DNA of 64,000 nt, from the NCBI GenBank assembly GCA_007258455.2, contig VDFB02000001.1, positions 16,498,322 to 16,562,321 on the forward strand, written 5' to 3'. A model generated the notes under the pieces. That model did not search any database. It was not told where the DNA came from and worked only from the letters and a program-made list of their open reading frames with translations. This stretch comes from Sequoia sempervirens. Its lineage: Eukaryota > Streptophyta > Pinopsida > Cupressales > Cupressaceae. The first letter of the stretch is position 1. The number at the start of each line of letters is the position of its first letter. This document shows, piece after piece, positions 60,229-64,000 of the stretch. Position numbers and translations under genes: made by a program.

Positions 60229-60235
60229 ATTTATA
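60229..60235 (-). promoter_or_regulatory. TATA box of the right (5') LTR
   Basis: Minus strand GGGGTATAAATGCCC, identical to the left LTR box and placed about 900 bases inside the LTR and about 1.65 kb upstream of the LTR-encoded ORF. Conserved between the LTRs despite surrounding changes. Confidence 0.6.
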
Positions 60236-61137
60236 CCCCAACCGCCATTAACACCCACAATAAATGATCGTACGGTCGCGGGAAAGTTGGTGAGATTTGA
60301 ATTTAGGTTGGTGGTGGTGGTGGTGACCTCGGGGCCCGATGTCCAGGAAGACGTGAGGTGGTGGCCGCCGTAAGATTTTCACGTTGATCAGGCGACGACG
60401 GCGGCGAGAGGTTCGGGGCCCAGAGTTCGAGGAGCTGGTCGGATTCCGCTGCTTAAAGATTCTCGTGTTGGCGGTGACAGCGAGGAGCGTCCCGAGGCCC
60501 GGAGGGCGGGAAGGCGGAAGGGATCCGCCGTCCCGGACGGCAGAACCGTCACAGAATTCCAGGAACGGAACTCCGTACGGTCGAGCCCGGAAAGGTCACA
60601 CGGCAGTCAGTGGGTGAGACAAGACCGCAGACGGCGAAGAAGACGGCGGGACCTGGGGGTGGGTCGCCGCAGGAGGTTCGCCGTCGCGGACGGAAAAACC
60701 AAGACGGAAGTCCAGAATTGGACTTCCAGAGTCCGAGACCCGAAGGGGCAGGTGCCGCCTCAAAGATTTTGCAACGGGTTTCAAACAGCGGGCGGCAGAG
60801 CGGACCCCGAGGTCCGGAAAAACGCTTGGTGAATGCCGCGAAGGGCGGCATTTCCAGAGGGGAAACCCGAAAGCGGAACCCTGGAGACCCGGGCCCGGAA
60901 GGGTTCGGGGCCGTTTCAGGGCCAAAATGCCAAAGGGATTCCCCGAGGCCCCGGAAGGCAACAAAACCAAAAACAGAGACACGATCGATTTATGATGGAA
61001 CTTTCGAGCAACATCGACCATGCGGAACATCAAAAAAAGAGTGGCATGCCAAACGAGGCAGCCCCAAAAGGACCCAACGAAGCGAAAGAAAAGAGGGCCC
61101 CCGTTCTGAACGGGGCGTGTGTGCTAAGGGCACAACA

Positions 61138-61142
61138 TGTCC
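61138..61142. repeat. Target site duplication, right (TGTCC)
   Basis: Matches 38,125-38,129; follows GGGCACAACA, the end of the right LTR. Confidence 0.85.
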
Positions 61143-61542
61143 CTCCTTCCCTTTCTCTCCCTCCCAATCTCGCCCTCTATCTCAATCTCCCAACCTCCCT
61201 CCTCTCTCTCTCTCTCCATCTTTCTCTCGCTCTCTCCTTTCCTCTTTACTCTGTATGTCACCATTCTCTCTCTACTACTCCCTCTCTATCTCTCCTTCCC
61301 TATATACTTCTCTTTCTCCCTCTCTCCATCTCTACCTCTCCCTTCGTCCTTCCCTCTCTCTCCCTCTCTCTCAATCTCCCCACTTTCCTCCTCTCTCTCT
61401 CTCCCATCTTCCTCTCTCACTCTCTCCTTCCCTCTACTCTCTAGATTGAGTACCATTCTCTCTCTCCCTCTCTCTCAATCTCCCCACCTCTCTCCCCTTC
61501 TCTCTCTCTCTCTCTCTCTTCCCTCTCTACTCTATCAAACAC

Positions 61543-61612
<70 letters not shown>

Positions 61613-61742
61613 ACCTTCCTCCTTCCCTCTCTATTTCTCCCTCTTTATCTCTCTCCCTCTCTATGTCCCCCCTTCCTCCCCTCTCAATCCATCTTTCTAT
61701 CACTTTCCTTTCCTCTCTACTCTCTATCTCAACATTCTCTCC
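61143..61742. repeat. CT-rich satellite tract, right half
   Basis: Continuation of the tract at 37,155-38,124, with a pure (CT)n run at about 61,546-61,609 and the longer CAATCTCCC-type words seen on the left. Frames reading into it from the LTR (61,137-61,613) are artefacts. Confidence 0.9.
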
Positions 61743-62224
61743 GTGTATACAAATTAATTTTTAATAGGCATACATAAAAACCACTTTTAAAAAGTCATTT
61801 TCTTAGGACCATACCATGCATGTGTATGACCACCATAATTTGACCTAAATGGGGAAGTGTTGGGAAAAACAAAATACATCGACAAGAAAGGGTATATGTT
61901 TTTAAAAAATTGGCACCCATTTCGTATCAAGTCCTTGATTCTTAAAATAAAATAGGTACCATAATGGGACCTTAATGCTCACGTGTAATGCATAAGAATA
62001 AGAGATGTGTTAGGGGGTTAAAAGCAGTAAAAATAAAGGCAAAAGGGGAGAGACTAAAAGACATATAGATAAGTAGAAAGAAGTAATAATTACAAGGGAA
62101 TACAAAAGTGGGGTTTGAACTTTGCTATTTGTGAATTTTAATAACTTGAGATGTGATTTGCTTACTAACTCTTAAAATGACATATATCATGTCTCAAATT
62201 TAAATACTAATGTTCTATACACGT
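61743..62224. other. No recognisable gene
   Basis: AT-rich flank between the CT-rich satellite and the 52-bp minisatellite; nothing recognised. Confidence 0.5.
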
Positions 62225-62535
62225 AAAAGATAGTCCATATAATACACTACAAAACTAAGAAAGAGAACTATACACATAAAAGATAGTCCATATAATATAC
62301 TACAAAACTAAGAAGAGAACTATAAACATAAAAGATAGTCCATATAATACACTACAAAACTAAGAAGAGGACTATACACATAAAAAATGCTCCATATAAT
62401 ACATTACAAAACTAAGAAGAGAACTATACACATAAAAGATAGTCCATTTAATACACTACAAAACTATGAAGAGAATTATAAACATAAAAGATAGTCGATA
62501 TAATACACTACAAAGCTATGAAGAAAACCATAACA
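62225..62535. repeat. 52-bp minisatellite, six units
   Basis: Units begin near 62,225, 62,278, 62,330, 62,382, 62,434 and 62,486, each starting AAAAGATAGTCCATATAATA and ending GAGAACTATACACAT or a close variant. The first unit is 53 bp. Unit-to-unit differences are few. The array ends about 240 bp upstream of the P450 start codon. Confidence 0.92.
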
Positions 62536-62717
62536 ACTATAAAATAAAATAAAATAATAAAATCAACTCAAATAAAATAAAATCATTTGAAAATCAATAT
62601 CGGGGGGAAGACTAGGTCGTGGTATTTCAGTCTTTCCATGGTTTACTCTTTCCCTCAAAGGCCATGTTGACGAAACAATCACATGCGGCGACGTTGCATC
62701 CATCGAGAGGGTTCAGG

Positions 62718-62726
62718 ATATAAAAT
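62718..62726 (+). promoter_or_regulatory. Possible TATA box of the P450 pseudogene
   Basis: ATATAAAAT lies 52 bases before the P450 ATG, a plausible place for a plant core promoter with a very short leader. Weak call because the flank is AT-rich throughout. Confidence 0.35.
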
Positions 62727-62777
62727 ATTGTATCCTGGAAAACCAAACGAGGTAGGGGTCTCCTTGTTATAGTTGAC

Positions 62778-64000
62778 ATGGGTATTCCACCGCTATCTTG
62801 GCACTCTGTGCTCCTTACTGCTGCTTCACTGTTATTCTTCTTCTTTCTATGGAGAAGGGAGAGTAAGACAAAGCTTCCTCTGCCCCCTGGACCTCCTGCT
62901 TGGCCTATTGTGGGAAACCTCTTGTAGCTGGGAAAAAGGCCTCATGAGTCTTTGTATGCCCTCTCTGTGAAATACGGCCCACTCATGACACCATCTGGGC
63001 TTGAAACCAACAGTGTTCGTCTCCTCTCCTGCCATGGCCAGGGAGGTCCTTAAAACACACGACCACATCTTCGCGGGACGACCGGTGATGGAAGCATTCA
63101 GGTCCCATTCTCATGACAAGTCCTCTCTAATTTGGGGTGACTATGGCCCTTACTGGCGCTATCTCTGACGCATTTCAACAGTTGAGCTTTTCAACTCCAA
63201 AGGAACGGAAGCTCTGGAACACCTTAGAAGAGATCAAGTATCTCGCACGATTCGACTCATATTCGAGGACAGGGGAAAGGCTATGGATATCGGGCACATG
63301 GTGTTCTGCACGTCTCTAAATTTGATAAGCAACATGATCTTTAGCACAAGCGTCTGCGATCCGCGCAATCCAGCTTCTGTGGAGCTCAAAGATACCATCT
63401 GGAAATTAATGAAGCTCATCGCAATGCCCAATCTGGCGGACCTTTTTCCCTTTCTCCGGTTCGTCGACCCCCAGGGCGTGTCCCGTCGGATGGCCGGGTA
63501 TTTCAAGGTATTGTACAACTTTTTTGATACGTTCATACAGAAAAGGCTCGCCGCCAGCGGTCAATCCGTTAAGCTTAACGACTCGGAGAAGAATTTTTTG
63601 GATGTTTTGCTGGATTCCAGAACTGAAGATTTCACTCTCGCTGATATTCGAGCTTTCATAGCTGTGAGTAGCACTAAAAGGATTTTTTCTTTCCAAGAGT
63701 CTATAAATCTCTGCTATTTAATAGATCTCTAATCATGCTCTCTGGTTTCAAGAATTGTTTGTTGCCGGTACTGAATCGAGCACTACCATAATAGAATGGG
63801 CCATGGTAGAATTCATTCGCAACCCGAAGAAACTAAACTGAGTCCGGCAAGAATTGGATGAAGTAGTTGGTTGCAACAGAAGAGTGGAAGAATCTGATCT
63901 TGATCGTCTGCCTCATCTCCATGTAGCTCTGAAAGAGTTATTCCGATTGCACCCGATGGCTCTTGTGCTGCTCCCCCACAAAGCCGAAAGCTCCTGCGAG
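62778..64000 (+). pseudogene. Cytochrome P450 pseudogene (CYP71 clan, CYP76/CYP750-like), 3' end outside window
   Basis: The gene encodes an ER-anchored haem mono-oxygenase type. From ATG 62,778 a hydrophobic anchor (VLLTAASLLFFFFLW) leads to the basic stretch and Pro-rich hinge LPLPPGPPAWPIVGN. Exon 1 then shows VFVSSPAMAREVLKTHDHIF, AGRPVMEAF, WGDYGPYWRYL (C-helix) and VSRRMAGYFKVLYNFFDTFI. Exon 2 has the I-helix VAGTESST, the K-helix KELFRLHP (ExxR motif) and PHKAESSCE, where the window ends; the haem-binding loop is not reached. Damage: TAG at 62,935 (a CAG in the usual GNLLQLG), a frameshift near 62,990, TGA at 63,166 replacing the Arg of the C-helix WxxxR, and TGA at 63,839. All three stops fit C-to-T changes. 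The subfamily cannot be fixed from this fragment. Confidence 0.85.
63664..63751 (+). other. P450 intron with a lost acceptor site
   Basis: The donor GTGAGT follows the codon for FIA (phase 0), the usual position of the single intron of CYP71-clan A-type genes before the I-helix. For ELFVAGTES to stay in frame, exon 2 must begin with GAA at 63,752. The two bases before it are AA (TTTCAA), where AG is required, so the acceptor appears mutated by G-to-A. The nearby AG at 63,751-63,752 would put exon 2 out of frame. Confidence 0.6.

Larger units (their letters stand above)
38130..61137 (-). mobile_element. 23-kb Tat-like Ty3/gypsy LTR retrotransposon with giant LTRs
   Basis: Complete borders are present: TSD TGTCC, left LTR 38,130-45,351, internal region 45,352-53,425, right LTR 53,426-61,137, TSD TGTCC. 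LTR ends are TGTTG...CAACA, a 5-bp inverted repeat; the right LTR start has decayed to TATTG. Gag and pol lie on the minus strand, so the right LTR is the 5' LTR. The LTRs (7.2 and 7.7 kb) are much longer than the common few hundred to 5,000 bases and hold their own long reading frame. The internal genes carry frameshifts and many stops, so this copy cannot move by itself. It sits inside the CT-rich satellite. Confidence 0.9.
53426..61137 (-). repeat. Right LTR (5' LTR), 7,712 bp
   Basis: Full-length partner of the left LTR, without its 482-base deletion. From the TATA box the U3 part is only about 0.9 kb (60,236-61,137), leaving about 6.8 kb for R and U5. The first 2.4 kb on the transcript side (58,720-61,137) are strikingly GC-rich and full of GGGCCCGG, GAAGTCCG and GGGATCCGG words; the rest has ordinary composition. 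The end at 53,426 reads TATTG where the left LTR has TGTTG. Confidence 0.9.

Noticed and set aside
1..64000. tRNA, rRNA or other structured RNA genes
   Set aside because: I looked for tRNA A/B box-like patterns and rRNA words while reading and saw none that I could defend; a covariance-model scan would be the decisive test.

Overview
This window looks like intergenic DNA from a large, repeat-dense seed-plant genome, most likely a gymnosperm (conifer-like). The grounds are Tat-lineage Ty3/gypsy elements with an extra archaeal-type RNase H, a plant mobile domain (PMD) gene, a LINE relic, (CCCTAAA)-like tracts, and one host-type gene: a cytochrome P450 pseudogene of conifer CYP76/CYP750 style at the right edge. 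No intact host gene was found. Almost everything is a mobile element or its debris, and most in-frame stops look like C-to-T or G-to-A decay (CAG, CGA or TGG turned into TAG or TGA), as expected of methylated repeats.

Layout. (1) 1-27,167: two copies of one long dispersed repeat, at 1-9,872 (cut by the window edge) and about 16,980-27,167. Each holds palindrome clusters, telomere-like tracts, a TA/TG microsatellite, a GCGCAT-motif array, a 34-bp minisatellite and a decayed PMD gene. Copy 1 keeps the PMD gene to its end (10,885); copy 2 is cut at 27,167. Between them lie a GAT-rich tract with a foldback, a minus-strand Tat-type gypsy relic (13,425-15,790) and a plus-strand gypsy tail with a possible LTR (16,465-16,925). 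(2) 28,059-34,085: a non-autonomous LTR element (1.39-kb LTRs, minus orientation, no recognisable gag-pol) carrying at least eight copies of a dyad motif. (3) 34,985-35,745: the 3' end of a LINE ORF2. (4) 37,155-38,124 plus 61,143-61,742: one CT-rich satellite split by an insertion. (5) 38,130-61,137: that insertion, a 23-kb Tat-like element in minus orientation with 7.2-kb and 7.7-kb LTRs, TG/CA-type ends and a 5-bp target duplication, TGTCC. (6) 62,225-64,000: a 52-bp minisatellite and the P450 pseudogene, which runs off the window.

The most notable system is the 23-kb element. Each LTR contains a relic of a single reading frame of about 1,354 codons, in the same direction as gag-pol and downstream of a TATA box. 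A transcript from the 5' LTR would therefore carry this extra ORF before gag. Its pol order is also unusual: protease, archaeal-type RNase H, reverse transcriptase, RNase H, integrase. Three in-frame stops are shared by both LTRs, so the extra ORF was probably already broken, or interrupted by introns, when this copy inserted.
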